Assembly (NCBI GenBank): GCA_937889515.1
Contig: CALAOV010000381.1
Coordinates: 1-51,426, forward strand
Length of the DNA: 51,426 nucleotides
Source: an uncultured Myxococcales bacterium
GTDB taxonomy: Bacteria; Myxococcota_A; Polyangia; Fen-1088
Direction of reading: 5' to 3'
Both the position numbers and the translations under genes were made by a program. Positions 36,291-47,345 of the stretch are shown piece after piece; the stretch's first letter is position 1; every line of letters begins with the position of its first letter. The notes under the pieces are model-generated. The model was not told the origin of the DNA. It did no database searches and was given only the letters and a program-made list of their open reading frames with translations.

Positions 36291-38486
36291 TTGAGGCGGA
36301 CAGTCCGTTTGCAAAAAACTCCGTACATTTTTAGCCTAACTATTGCGGGGATACGCACTACAGGGCGCACGCCGCACCGCCGCGTTCGGCAGAGGAACTG
36401 GGCGAAGCTTCGGGTCTCTTCGGCGGCCAGCGGCGTCGGCCTGCTGCTGCTCTGCGCGCTCGCTTGTGGGCGTGCGCCCACGCCGGCGCCGTCGGAGAAA
36501 TCCCGGGTGATGGGATCGGCCTTCACCGAGGTGCCGAAGTCTCCGGTCGTGGCCAAGCCAAAGCGATCGGCGGGCCCCGATCCGGATGCATTGCCGGAGC
36601 TGCCGGATCTTCCACCGGAGCGCCGCGCCATCCAGGTCGTCGACGATCGAGAAAGGGTGGTCGACGCCGACGCGGCGCGCGCGCGCGGCCTCACGATCGT
36701 CGATCTCTCCGATGGGTGGGCGCCGTCCGTGTTCGACGATCGGGTCGGCCCGCAGGGGGCGAAGCTCTCGAATCCCTATCGCGCCGTCTACACGGGGCTC
36801 GCCTCGGATCGCAGCGACGGCGATGGCCAGCCCCTGTCGGTCGGCGAGCGGAACTATCTCGAGCTCTATGGGATCCCGCCGGCGCTCTCGGTGTTGCGGC
36901 ACCGCTTCCTGGTGGACGCGCAGCTCGGTTGCGGATCGGCTTACGATCCTTCCCGGCTGGTGGCCGTCGACGAGATTCGGACCTGGGGCGCCAGTACCGA
37001 GCAGAAGGAGCTGGCCAGATACGCCGCGCGGGGGACCCGGTTGGAGGCGGCGCGGGTCGCGGCCGGCGCGCCGACCCTGGAGGCGTTGCCGACTGCCGAC
37101 GCGCGCGCGGCCAAGGAGATCAAGGAGCAGATCGAGTTTCAAAACGAGCGGCTCGCGTTTGCAGAGGCCGAAAAGCGCCTCATCTGCGAAGGGCTGATGG
37201 GCGCCGGCCGGCACAAGACGGGCGCGTACGACACCGCGATGCGGGCCGCGATGCTCGATTTTCAGCAGAAGCAGGCGGTGATGGATCAGGCCGACATACG
37301 GGGCGGGACGCTCGAGGCGCTGGCACGCATGCCTCTCGAGAACGATTTTCTGGCGCTGCGTCGGGTGCTGACCGAGCGGGCGATGCACGCGGGCGGCTTC
37401 GTCGAGGACGGCAGCGTCGGAGATTCGGCCTCGGATCCCAACACGCCCACCTATCTGGGCGCGGACGGGACCCGGCATCGGGTGCCGGATCTGGCGACGC
37501 CGTCCCTCGACGCGACGCTGGCGCGGCTCGGGTTGGCGACCCCCGAGGACGCGGTGGCGTTTTTCCGCCGGCATCCACGCGCCGATTTCGACACGCTCCG
37601 GGTCGCGGTGCGCCTGCCGCCCGCCCCCGAGTATTACGGCGCCGCCATGGATCTCTCCGCCGAGATCGACCGGGGCGACGTCTGGTACGACTTTCCCTAC
37701 GACGCCGCCGGCGTGCGGCTGCCCCAGCCGCGCGAGCGCTTCCCCACCTTCACGCTCTTCGTGAAGTGGCGCGGCGAGCGGGTGCCGCTCGTGCGCTGGC
37801 GGACCACGGTGGGCGGCTGGCGCTCGGAGCTGGCCTCCGACGGGCAGGAGTACTACCGCTGGAAGGGCTCGGACGTCGGCCCACGGGTCTGGCGGCACAT
37901 CGTCGCCGCGCCGGTCTGGATCCCCCCGCCGTCCTCGCCGCTGGCGTCGATGGTCAAGGAGAAGAAGGTCAACGGCACCTACGCGCGGGTCACCAACTAC
38001 GACGAGACGGGGCCCGGCTATCTGTCCGCCTATGGCCTGGCCGCCGCGATTCACGAGGAGATGCGCCGGGGGCCGGAGGGCGCCACCTTCTTCGACAACG
38101 GCATTCGCACCCACGGCTCGTTCGACTACATGTCCCTGCGTGGGCGGTTCTCGCACGGCTGCCACCGTCTCTATAACGAGCAGGCGATGCGCCTTTTCAG
38201 CTTCGTCCTCAGGCACCGGCGCGTGCGGGCGATCGGGTCGATCCCGCTGGGTTTCCGACGCACCTTCTATTCGCAGGGCGAGGTCTTCGAGATGCGCCTG
38301 CCGAGCCGCGGCTTCTACTACGAGCTCGATCCGCCGCTGCCGGTCGAGGTCCTCGAAGGGCGCATCAAGGGCGCGCTGACCAAACCGGTCTCCGGTTACG
38401 TCCCCAAGCCGGGCGTGAAATACGCTTCGCCGCCGCCCGGCGTCTCCGATTCACCGGACAGTCGCGCCGGGGGAGACGGGCCGTGA
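36291..38486 (+). CDS. L,D-transpeptidase (YkuD) lipoprotein with peptidoglycan-binding segment
   Basis: About 731 aa. It forms 3-3 peptidoglycan crosslinks or attaches proteins to the wall. After the N-terminal region comes a membrane segment ending in a lipobox-like LLCALACG. A peptidoglycan-binding-like motif (YDTAMRAAMLDFQQKQ) is at about residues 311-328. The catalytic YkuD domain is C-terminal: HGSFDYMSLRGRFSHGCHRL with active Cys about 624. The architecture (long N-terminal scaffold, then catalytic domain) recalls YcbB-like enzymes. The start is unclear: TTG 36291 is used here; TTG 36309 is also in frame and there is no ATG before the signal sequence. It overlaps the next gene by GTGA. 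Confidence 0.82.
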   Translation: MRRTVRLQKTPYIFSLTIAGIRTTGRTPHRRVRQRNWAKLRVSSAASGVGLLLLCALACGRAPTPAPSEKSRVMGSAFTEVPKSPVVAKPKRSAGPDPDALPELPDLPPERRAIQVVDDRERVVDADAARARGLTIVDLSDGWAPSVFDDRVGPQGAKLSNPYRAVYTGLASDRSDGDGQPLSVGERNYLELYGIPPALSVLRHRFLVDAQLGCGSAYDPSRLVAVDEIRTWGASTEQKELARYAARGTRLEAARVAAGAPTLEALPTADARAAKEIKEQIEFQNERLAFAEAEKRLICEGLMGAGRHKTGAYDTAMRAAMLDFQQKQAVMDQADIRGGTLEALARMPLENDFLALRRVLTERAMHAGGFVEDGSVGDSASDPNTPTYLGADGTRHRVPDLATPSLDATLARLGLATPEDAVAFFRRHPRADFDTLRVAVRLPPAPEYYGAAMDLSAEIDRGDVWYDFPYDAAGVRLPQPRERFPTFTLFVKWRGERVPLVRWRTTVGGWRSELASDGQEYYRWKGSDVGPRVWRHIVAAPVWIPPPSSPLASMVKEKKVNGTYARVTNYDETGPGYLSAYGLAAAIHEEMRRGPEGATFFDNGIRTHGSFDYMSLRGRFSHGCHRLYNEQAMRLFSFVLRHRRVRAIGSIPLGFRRTFYSQGEVFEMRLPSRGFYYELDPPLPVEVLEGRIKGALTKPVSGYVPKPGVKYASPPPGVSDSPDSRAGGDGP

Positions 38487-38992
38487 AGCGCCCTCGTCTA
38501 GGCTCGGTTGTGGGGTCGATGGCGCTCGCGGTCGTCGCCGGGTGCGGGCCGGCCTCGCACCCGACCGGGGCGTCCGGATCGGGTCCCCCGCGCGCCACCG
38601 GATCGCCGTCCTCCACGCCGGCTGTTCCGGATGACGACGACGATCGGGACGCCGCGACGTCTGCCGCCGGGACGCGCGATCGCGTGAAGATCAAGATCTC
38701 GGTCGATGCGCACTGGAAGGCGCACGTTTTTTGGGGGCGGAAGGACTTCGGGATCGCGCCGCTCGAGATCCAGCGCCCCCGCGGCTCGGGCCCGCTCGAT
38801 CTGCTGATCACCGCCGACGGCGCGCTGCCCCTGCACACCCGCGTCTTCACCGATCGCGACGGCGCGCTGGCGGTCCGGCTTTACGCCGAATCCGACGCCC
38901 CGGGCCTGCTGGGATATTCGAGGAGCTTTTCGCTTCCAACTTCCATGCGTTTAACCCACAATGCCGGAACTTTTCACCGGCCCCGCCGGTAA
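38483..38992 (+). CDS. Small lipoprotein of unknown function
   Basis: 169 aa from GTG 38483, overlapping the transpeptidase TGA. Lipobox LAVVAGC, then a Ser/Pro/Gly-rich spacer and an Asp-rich run (PDDDDDRD). The middle is a small beta domain (VKIKISVDAHWKAHVFWGRKDFG; PLDLLITADGALPLHTRVFT; DGALAVRLYAE) that resembles a PEGA or carboxypeptidase-regulatory-like fold. The last 30 residues (LPTSMRLTHNAGTF...) run into the promoter and leader of the HU gene and look less constrained. Coupling to the transpeptidase suggests a wall- or envelope-related role. Confidence 0.65.
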   Translation: MKRPRLGSVVGSMALAVVAGCGPASHPTGASGSGPPRATGSPSSTPAVPDDDDDRDAATSAAGTRDRVKIKISVDAHWKAHVFWGRKDFGIAPLEIQRPRGSGPLDLLITADGALPLHTRVFTDRDGALAVRLYAESDAPGLLGYSRSFSLPTSMRLTHNAGTFHRPRR

Positions 38993-39011
38993 ACCAGAGG
39001 AGATCGATCGA

Positions 39012-39317
39012 ATGGGCAAGCCGCTGTCGAAGTCAGACCTTATTTCCAAGTTGGCCGAAGAGAACGACGGGAAGCTGACCCGGAAGGACGTCAAGGGCGT
39101 CCTCGAGTCGCTCGCCACCATTGGCTATAAGGAGCTCAAGAAGACCGGAATCTTCCTGGTCCCCGGGTTCGCCAAGTTCGTGGTGATCAAGAAGCCGGCC
39201 ACCAAAGAGCGCAAGGGGATCAACCCCTTCACCAAGGAGCCGACGGTCTTCAAGGCCAAGCCGGCCCGCAAGATCGTCCGGGCTCGCCCGGTCAAAGCCG
39301 CCAAAGACGCGGTTTAA
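39012..39317 (+). CDS. HU-like nucleoid DNA-binding protein with basic tail (paralogue 2)
   Basis: 101 aa starting at ATG 39012, with GAGGAG 8-9 nt upstream. It has the same layout as the protein at 10065-10373: helices LSKSDLISKLAEE and VKGVLESLATIGYKELKK, then PGFAKFVVIKKPATKERKG, arm GINPFTKEP, tail KAKPARKIVRARPVKAAKDAV. Most differences from paralogue 1 lie in the first 25 residues, the likely dimer-interface helix. Two near-identical HU-like proteins could form homo- and heterodimers, as HU alpha and beta do (inference). An upstream extension (38961) lacks HU character. Confidence 0.88.
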   Translation: MGKPLSKSDLISKLAEENDGKLTRKDVKGVLESLATIGYKELKKTGIFLVPGFAKFVVIKKPATKERKGINPFTKEPTVFKAKPARKIVRARPVKAAKDAV

Positions 39318-39320
39318 CGG

Positions 39321-39336
39321 GTCGGGGGGCCCCGAC
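39321..39336 (+). terminator. GC-rich hairpin after the second HU gene
   Basis: GTCGGGG (39321-39327), GG, CCCCGAC (39330-39336), 3 nt after the HU stop. No T-tract follows. The rest of the 271-bp gap to sucA is very GC-rich with weaker inverted repeats (gcgct/agcgc near 39354); just before sucA it turns AT-richer (aataacgtacacttaacc near 39541), probably the sucA promoter area. I see no gene in this gap. Confidence 0.6.
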
Positions 39337-39588
39337 GGGCCCGCCGTTTCCGCGCTTCGCTCGAGCGCTGCGCCAGCGTCGACTTCCGCCTCTCACGGGC
39401 CGGGTCGCGACGGCGCAGCCCATGCCTGGGCTCGGGCCCGCGCGGCGGCCTGACCCTCGGCTGGAGCGCGCTCCTCGCGTCGCGAGCTCGGCGCGCGTCG
39501 GGGGTGATTTGCGCCCTTTTTTCGCCCTCCTATCGGCGTAGCAATAACGTACACTTAACCGCCTTTTGTCCTACAGACGGCAGAGGCG

Positions 39589-42545
<2,957 letters not shown>

Positions 42546-42546
<1 letters not shown>

Positions 42547-43844
42547 TGTCGCTCCTGCTGCGGGTTCCGGCGCTGGGCGAATCGGTCCGCGAGGCGACCC
42601 TCGGGACCTGGAAGCGCGCCGAGGGGGACGAGGTCAGCGCCGACGAGCCGCTGGTCGAGGTCGAGAGCGAGAAGGCGACCCTGGAGGTGCCATCGCCGGG
42701 CGCGGGCGTGCTGCGCAAGATCCTGCGCAAGGCGGGCGAGACCGTGGCGGTGGGCGAGGTGATCGCCGAGATCGATCAAATCGCCCAGATCGCCGCGTCG
42801 GTTCAGGTGGCGGCTGCGCCGGCGCAGACCGGTGGCTCGGTCAAGGTCGCCTCACCCGCTCAAGCGGTCGCACCGGCCAAGCCGAGCAACGGGCGTCAGG
42901 CTCCCGCCGAGGGCAACGGCCGCGCGGTAGAGCCACCGGCCGCCGAACCGCTGCGGGCCGCGCCGTCGGCACGGCGTGCGCTGGCCGACAGCGGCCTGAC
43001 CGCCGAGGAGATCAAGGGTTCCGGACGCGGCGGGCGGATCTCGAAGCAGGACGTCGTGCGCACGCTGGCGGAGCAGGAGCGGGCGCCGGCCCCGGCGCCA
43101 CCGCCCGTCGAGATGCCCGCGGCGCTCCGTTCGCAGACCGACGCCGCGCGCGAGCGGGTGGTCCCGATGTCCCCGCTGCGCAAGACGGTCGCGCGGCGGC
43201 TGGTCGAGGCCCAACACACGGCCGCGATCCTGACGACCTTCAACGAGGTCGACATGACCAGCGTCCTCGCGCTGCGGGAGCGCCACCAGGAGCGCTTCGT
43301 CAAGCAGCACGGCATCAAGCTCGGCTTCATGTCCTTCTTCGTGAAGGCGGCCATTGACGCGCTGAAGGCGTACCCGGCCGTCAACGCCGAGGTGCGCGGG
43401 GCCGACATCGTCTACAAGGACCACTACGATATCGGCGTGGCCGTCGGTGGCGGCAAGGGGTTGGTGGTGCCGATCGTGCGCGACGCCGATCGGCTCTCGT
43501 TCGGGGAGATCGAGGTGGCCATCGCCGGCCTCGCCGTCCGCGCGCGGGAGAACAAGCTCACGCTCAAGGAGCTCGAGGGGGGAACGTTCACCATCTCGAA
43601 CGGCGGGGTGTACGGGTCGTTGCTGTCGACGCCGATCCTGAACCCGCCCCAGAGCGGGATCCTGGGCCTGCACGCCATCCAGAAGCGACCGATCGCCGTC
43701 GGCGACGCGGTCGTGGTGCGGCCGATGATGTACGTCGCCCTCTCCTACGACCACCGCCTGGTCGACGGGCGCGAGGCGGTCCAGTTCCTGATCCGGGTCA
43801 AGGAGTGCGTCGAAGACCCGGAGCGCGTCCTGCTGGAAGTTTGA
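42546..43844 (+). CDS. sucB: Dihydrolipoamide succinyltransferase (E2 of 2-oxoglutarate dehydrogenase)
   Basis: 432 aa. The N-terminal lipoyl domain (about 1-78) carries the lipoylation Lys in VESEKATLEVPSP. An Ala/Pro linker follows (about 80-140), then the peripheral-subunit-binding domain (SARRALADSGLTAEEIKGSGRGGRI, about 142-165) and the CoA-dependent acyltransferase core (about 200-432) with FNEVDMTSVLALRERH and the active-site His in SYDHRLVDGREAV. The residues around the lipoyl Lys and EVDM are the succinyl-transferase type. A hairpin terminator lies 13 nt after the stop. Confidence 0.95.
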
Positions 43845-43850
43845 CGTTCA

Positions 43851-43923
43851 TTTACAAAGGGACCCTGGAGGGTCCCTTAGACCCCCCGCGACGAGTCCCA
43901 CCGGGCGAAGCCCGTCGGGACTC
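43851..43923. repeat. Intergenic element with two hairpins, related to one at 51150-51217
   Basis: Begins with TTTACAAAGG (43851-43860), identical to 51150-51159. A first hairpin follows, then CGAGTCCCACC..., and a second hairpin in which GAGTCCC (43893-43899) pairs with GGGACTC (43917-43923) around an inner CGGGC-GAA-GCCCG stem. The other locus has the same order: 10-mer, GC-rich hairpin, cgagtcccc, distal gactcggg. It looks like a dispersed palindromic element at gene ends. Confidence 0.5.
43857..43878. terminator. 9-bp hairpin after sucB
   Basis: AAGGGACCC (43857-43865), loop TGGA, GGGTCCCTT (43870-43878). On the minus strand it is followed by tTGTAAAT, so it may also act for the convergent diguanylate cyclase gene. 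It is the first part of the repeated element 43851-43923. Confidence 0.7.
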
Positions 43924-43951
43924 ACGCGATCGGGCCTCTGCGATTCGCGTG

Positions 43952-44626
43952 CTACGCGACGGAGGCGGGGGCGCGCGAGCGGCGGGTGGTGGTGCGGCGG
44001 GGCGTCGCGCGCGCGGAGGTCCGCGGCGTGGCGCTGGGCTGAGCGTCGCGGGACTTGCGACGGCGCTTGGCGGCGTACATCGCGTGGTCGGCGTGGCCGA
44101 GGAGCGCATCGACCGAGTCGCCGGCCTCCGGCCAGCTGGCGGTCCCCAGGCTGAGCGAGATCGGGATTTCCCGCGCGGCGTTCGCTTCGGCGCGCGCGCC
44201 GCGCAGGCGTTCGAGGAGGTGACCGCAGTCCTCGGCCGACAGATCGGGAAGCAGGATGCCGAACTCGTCGCCGCCGGTCCGGCAGGCGACGTCGTGGTTG
44301 CGCAGGTGCGCTATCAGGAACTCGCCCACCTCTTTGAGCACGGCGTCGCCGGCGGCGTGCCCGTGTTGATCGTTGACCCGCTTGAAGTCGTCGACGTCGA
44401 CGATCATCACCGAAAAATTTCGCCCCGCGCCGGCGCGCTGCGAGCGGCTCAGCTCTTCGCGCAGGCGCTCCTCGAAGAAGCGCCGGTTCCACAGACCGGT
44501 CAGGGGATCGCGGTAGGCCATCGCTCGGAAGACGGCCAGCCGCGCCACTTCGCGGCGGAGGGTGGCGTTCTGGCGCGCGAGACGAACGAACTCGGCGGCC
44601 AGATCCTCGGGCGGCTTACGGTTCAT
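43952..44626 (-). CDS. Diguanylate cyclase (GGDEF) without sensory domain
   Basis: 224 aa from ATG 44626 (ATG 44641 also in frame; TATGGT sits 10 nt before 44626). A short coiled N-terminus (PPEDLAAEFVRLARQNATLRREV) precedes the GGDEF domain: DPLTGLWNRRFFEERL, VMIVDVDDFKRVNDQHGH, active site CRTGGDEFGIL, and SLGTA. The RNHD sequence five residues before GGDEF matches the RxxD inhibitory site, so feedback by c-di-GMP is likely. After the domain comes a basic Arg/Thr/Ser-rich tail of about 35 residues (SARATPRRTTTRRSRAP), which could bind nucleic acid or membrane. No receiver, PAS or membrane segment is present, so its input signal is unclear. The frame open to 45364 is the shadow of the GH5 gene. 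Confidence 0.9.
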   Translation of the reverse strand: MNRKPPEDLAAEFVRLARQNATLRREVARLAVFRAMAYRDPLTGLWNRRFFEERLREELSRSQRAGAGRNFSVMIVDVDDFKRVNDQHGHAAGDAVLKEVGEFLIAHLRNHDVACRTGGDEFGILLPDLSAEDCGHLLERLRGARAEANAAREIPISLSLGTASWPEAGDSVDALLGHADHAMYAAKRRRKSRDAQPSATPRTSARATPRRTTTRRSRAPASVA

Positions 44627-44709
44627 GACCGCGCGTACCATACCGAGATTCGTGGGGCGGCAAACAGGAAAATGGCCGGATGGAGCAGACAGGCTTTTGT
44701 AACCAAATT

Positions 44710-45981
44710 TTAGTGAATCGCCTTGCCCCACCGTCCCAGGATCCAGGCCGTCGCGTTGTCGCGGCGCGAGTAGATCGCGAAGCCGTCGTTGTTCAGCCGC
44801 CCAGCGGGCGATAGCTGCCAGAAAAGGCCGAGCTGGCCACCCGACGACGCGAAGAGATGACGCAGCCAGGCGTCGTAGCTCTGCGCGCGCTCGACGTCGG
44901 GCGCCGCAAAACCGCACTCGCCCAGGTAGGCGACCTTGCCGGTGACCGCCGCGACGGCCTGATGTCGCTCGATCCAGATCTCGGCATCGCGCGGGGTCGT
45001 AAAGCCGTAGTTGCTCGGGTAGAAGTGGTACGAGAGCATGTCGAGCGCGTCGATGCGCGCCAGCTTCGAGAAGCTGCAGCCCTCGTCGCCGCGCACGGCG
45101 TAGTAGTTGGTCAGCCCCACGTACGGCGTCTCGTCGTCGTCGAAGCCGTCGCCGCCGTCCGCCACCAGCTGATTGGGCGCGATCTGTTTTAGGAAGGTCG
45201 CCAGCTCGGCAATGGTGTCGGGCAGGCGCGTGGTTCCGGCACAGCTCCCGCAGCGCAGCTCGTTGCCGACCTCCCAGGCCAAGATCGCGGGCTCGTCGCG
45301 GTACGCCACGCCCGTGAAGGTGTTCACGCGGGCCATCAACATGAAGACGTAGTCCTTCCACCACTGCTTCATCTGGCCGTCGCTGTAGAAGTCGTCGCGA
45401 TCGACCGGGCTGCCGTAGAGCTTGGCGGCCCAGGCGGCGTAGGCGGGCAGGCCGCCGTACTCGCCCCAGTTGTTGACCAGCGGCACCACCAGGCGGATCC
45501 CACGCCGCTTGGCCTCCCAGATCGCCTGGTCGAGGCCCCGCAGCCCCTCCTCACGAAAACCCTCCTGGGGGCTGCGGCGGATCGACGACGCGTCCCGGGA
45601 GTCGTTGAACCCCCAGATCCGCGCCACCGGCAGGGAGAGACAGACCAGATCGTCCAGCACCTCGCGCACCGCCGCCAGCGCCTGCGGATCCTGATCCTGC
45701 TGCGCGTAGGACAGCAGCTGCTGCAGGTAGTAGAGGTTGGTGCCGGTCGACCGGAAGGCGGTGGTGCCATCCAGCAGCAGCGCGCCGTCCGCGCGTCCCA
45801 GGAACCCCGAGATGGGGGCCAGCGTCGGGCACCCGGTGTCGATGATCTCGTCGGCGCCGAGCTCGCTGGCGGTCGGCGCCGCCGTCCGCACGGCGCGGCC
45901 GCAGGCGCCGGCGCAAACCAAGAGCGCGGCGGCGTACCGGATCCTTCCCGCCCGCCGCCGGCAGGTCGGGAACCCGCTCAG
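44710..45981 (-). CDS. Secreted GH5-like endo-beta-mannanase/glycosidase
   Basis: About 423 aa. Signal or lipoprotein-like N-terminus (RIRYAAALLVCAGACGR) followed by a GH5 (alpha/beta)8 barrel of the mannanase type: LVVPLVNNWGEYGG, ILAWEVGNELRCGS with acid/base Glu (codon 45259-45261), LSYHFYPSNYG, and AYLGECGFA with nucleophile Glu (codon 44917-44919). Both catalytic Glu and the Asn before the first are intact. The start is odd: there is no in-frame ATG, GTG or TTG near the signal sequence; a CTG at 45981-45979 overlaps the mgtE stop. Either CTG or another non-standard codon is used, or the start is obscured by sequence error. Predicted substrate: mannan or related beta-glycan. Confidence 0.75.
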   Translation of the reverse strand: MSGFPTCRRRAGRIRYAAALLVCAGACGRAVRTAAPTASELGADEIIDTGCPTLAPISGFLGRADGALLLDGTTAFRSTGTNLYYLQQLLSYAQQDQDPQALAAVREVLDDLVCLSLPVARIWGFNDSRDASSIRRSPQEGFREEGLRGLDQAIWEAKRRGIRLVVPLVNNWGEYGGLPAYAAWAAKLYGSPVDRDDFYSDGQMKQWWKDYVFMLMARVNTFTGVAYRDEPAILAWEVGNELRCGSCAGTTRLPDTIAELATFLKQIAPNQLVADGGDGFDDDETPYVGLTNYYAVRGDEGCSFSKLARIDALDMLSYHFYPSNYGFTTPRDAEIWIERHQAVAAVTGKVAYLGECGFAAPDVERAQSYDAWLRHLFASSGGQLGLFWQLSPAGRLNNDGFAIYSRRDNATAWILGRWGKAIH

Positions 45982-47327
45982 AGCAGCTTCCCCCGCAGGA
46001 TGGTCGCGGCGACGGTGAAATAGATCACCAGGCCGCTCACATCGACCAGCGTGGCCACGAAGGGCGCCGACGCGCTGGCGGGATCGAACCCGAACCGGCG
46101 CAGGATGAAGGGCAACATCGACCCGGCCAGTGTCCCCCACAGCACGACCCCCACCAGGCTGCAGGCCACGGTCGCCGCGATGCTCAGGTACTGCGGGCCG
46201 TAGGTGTGAAAGAGCCCTTCCCAGGTCACGATGCGCAGAAATCCGATCGCGGCCAGCACCACGCCCAGGCCGATTCCCGCGATGAACTCGCGGCGCACGA
46301 CCACCCACCAGTCGCGCAGCCGTACCTCGCCCAGCGCCATCGCGCGGATGACCAGCGTGGTCGCCTGCGAGCCCGAGTTGCCGCCGCTCGAGATGATGAG
46401 CGGGATGAAGAGCGCCAGCACCACCGCCCGCGCGATCTCCTTTTCGAAGAAGCCCATCGCGCTGGCGGTCAACATCTCGCCCAGGAACAGCACGCACAGC
46501 CAGCCGACCCGCTTGCGGATCATCCGCCGCATGTCGATCTGCAGATAGGGCGCGTCGAGGGCCTCGACGCCGCCGACCTTCTGCATATCCTCGGTGGCCT
46601 CCTCGCGGACGACGTCGACGACGTCGTCGACGGTCACGATCCCTTTCATGTGGCCTTCGGCGTCGACGACGGGCAGCGCGACCAGGTGGCTCTGGCCGAA
46701 CTTGAGGCTGACCGCCTCCTGATCCATCTGCTCGGGGATGGTCGTCACCTGCCGGGTCATGATCTCGGCGACCCGGGTGCGGACGGTGGCCGTGAACAGC
46801 TCGCGGAAGGAGACTACCCCCAGCAGGCGCTGCTCGCCGTCGAGGACGTAGCCGTAGTAGATGGTGCGCGGTTGCTCGCGCATCTGCTTGCGCACGTAGC
46901 TTATCGCCTCGTCGACCGTCATCTCGGGGCGCAGCCGGATGTAGCGCGGGTTCATGAGGCCGCCGGCGTTGTCCTCCGAATAGGCGAGGAGCGCCGTCAC
47001 CTCACGGCGGGTCGGCTCGTCGAGGAGCGCCAGCAGCGCGTCGCGCTTCCCGTCCGGCGCCGCCTGGATCAGATCCGCCGCGTCGTCGGGCGGCAGCAGG
47101 CGCACCCAGGAGCGCTGCTCGCGCGCCGGCATGCCCAGCACCACCTCGGCCTGATCGCGCGCCGTGATCGCGAAGAAGAAATCCTCTGCCTCGTCACGGG
47201 GCAGCAGGAGAAACGCCTGGATCCGATCGCCGGGCGTCAGCAGCGCCCACACGTCGCGGATCTCCGCCAGCGACAGCGGCTCGCGTTCGGCAGTCGGAGG
47301 GGAAGAGGAAGGAGGGCCGGCTTCCAT
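45978..47327 (-). CDS. mgtE: MgtE magnesium transporter
   Basis: 449 aa. Domain order is canonical: N-terminal superhelical domain (about 20-125, with LPPDDAADLIQ), tandem CBS domains (about 130-255; GLMNPRYIRLRPEMTVDEAI, IMTRQVTTIPEQM, VVDAEGHMKGIVTVDDVVDVV), the plug helix (ATEDMQKVGGVEALDAPYL), and five C-terminal membrane helices including PLIISSGGNSGSQATTLVIRAMALG, the pore signature. It is a Mg2+ channel gated by cytosolic Mg2+. No M-box riboswitch was seen upstream; the gene starts 18 bp after the DUF4393 gene, so the two are likely co-transcribed. Confidence 0.95.
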   Translation of the reverse strand: MEAGPPSSSPPTAEREPLSLAEIRDVWALLTPGDRIQAFLLLPRDEAEDFFFAITARDQAEVVLGMPAREQRSWVRLLPPDDAADLIQAAPDGKRDALLALLDEPTRREVTALLAYSEDNAGGLMNPRYIRLRPEMTVDEAISYVRKQMREQPRTIYYGYVLDGEQRLLGVVSFRELFTATVRTRVAEIMTRQVTTIPEQMDQEAVSLKFGQSHLVALPVVDAEGHMKGIVTVDDVVDVVREEATEDMQKVGGVEALDAPYLQIDMRRMIRKRVGWLCVLFLGEMLTASAMGFFEKEIARAVVLALFIPLIISSGGNSGSQATTLVIRAMALGEVRLRDWWVVVRREFIAGIGLGVVLAAIGFLRIVTWEGLFHTYGPQYLSIAATVACSLVGVVLWGTLAGSMLPFILRRFGFDPASASAPFVATLVDVSGLVIYFTVAATILRGKLL

Positions 47328-47345
47328 GGCGATCTCGAGGGAGGC

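Noticed and set aside
39337-39588. RNA gene in the GC-rich gap before sucA
   Set aside because: Several short inverted repeats exist, but no tRNA cloverleaf, T-loop consensus or known RNA fold could be recognised.
47328-47345. M-box Mg2+ riboswitch upstream of mgtE
   Set aside because: Only 18 bp separate mgtE from the preceding gene.
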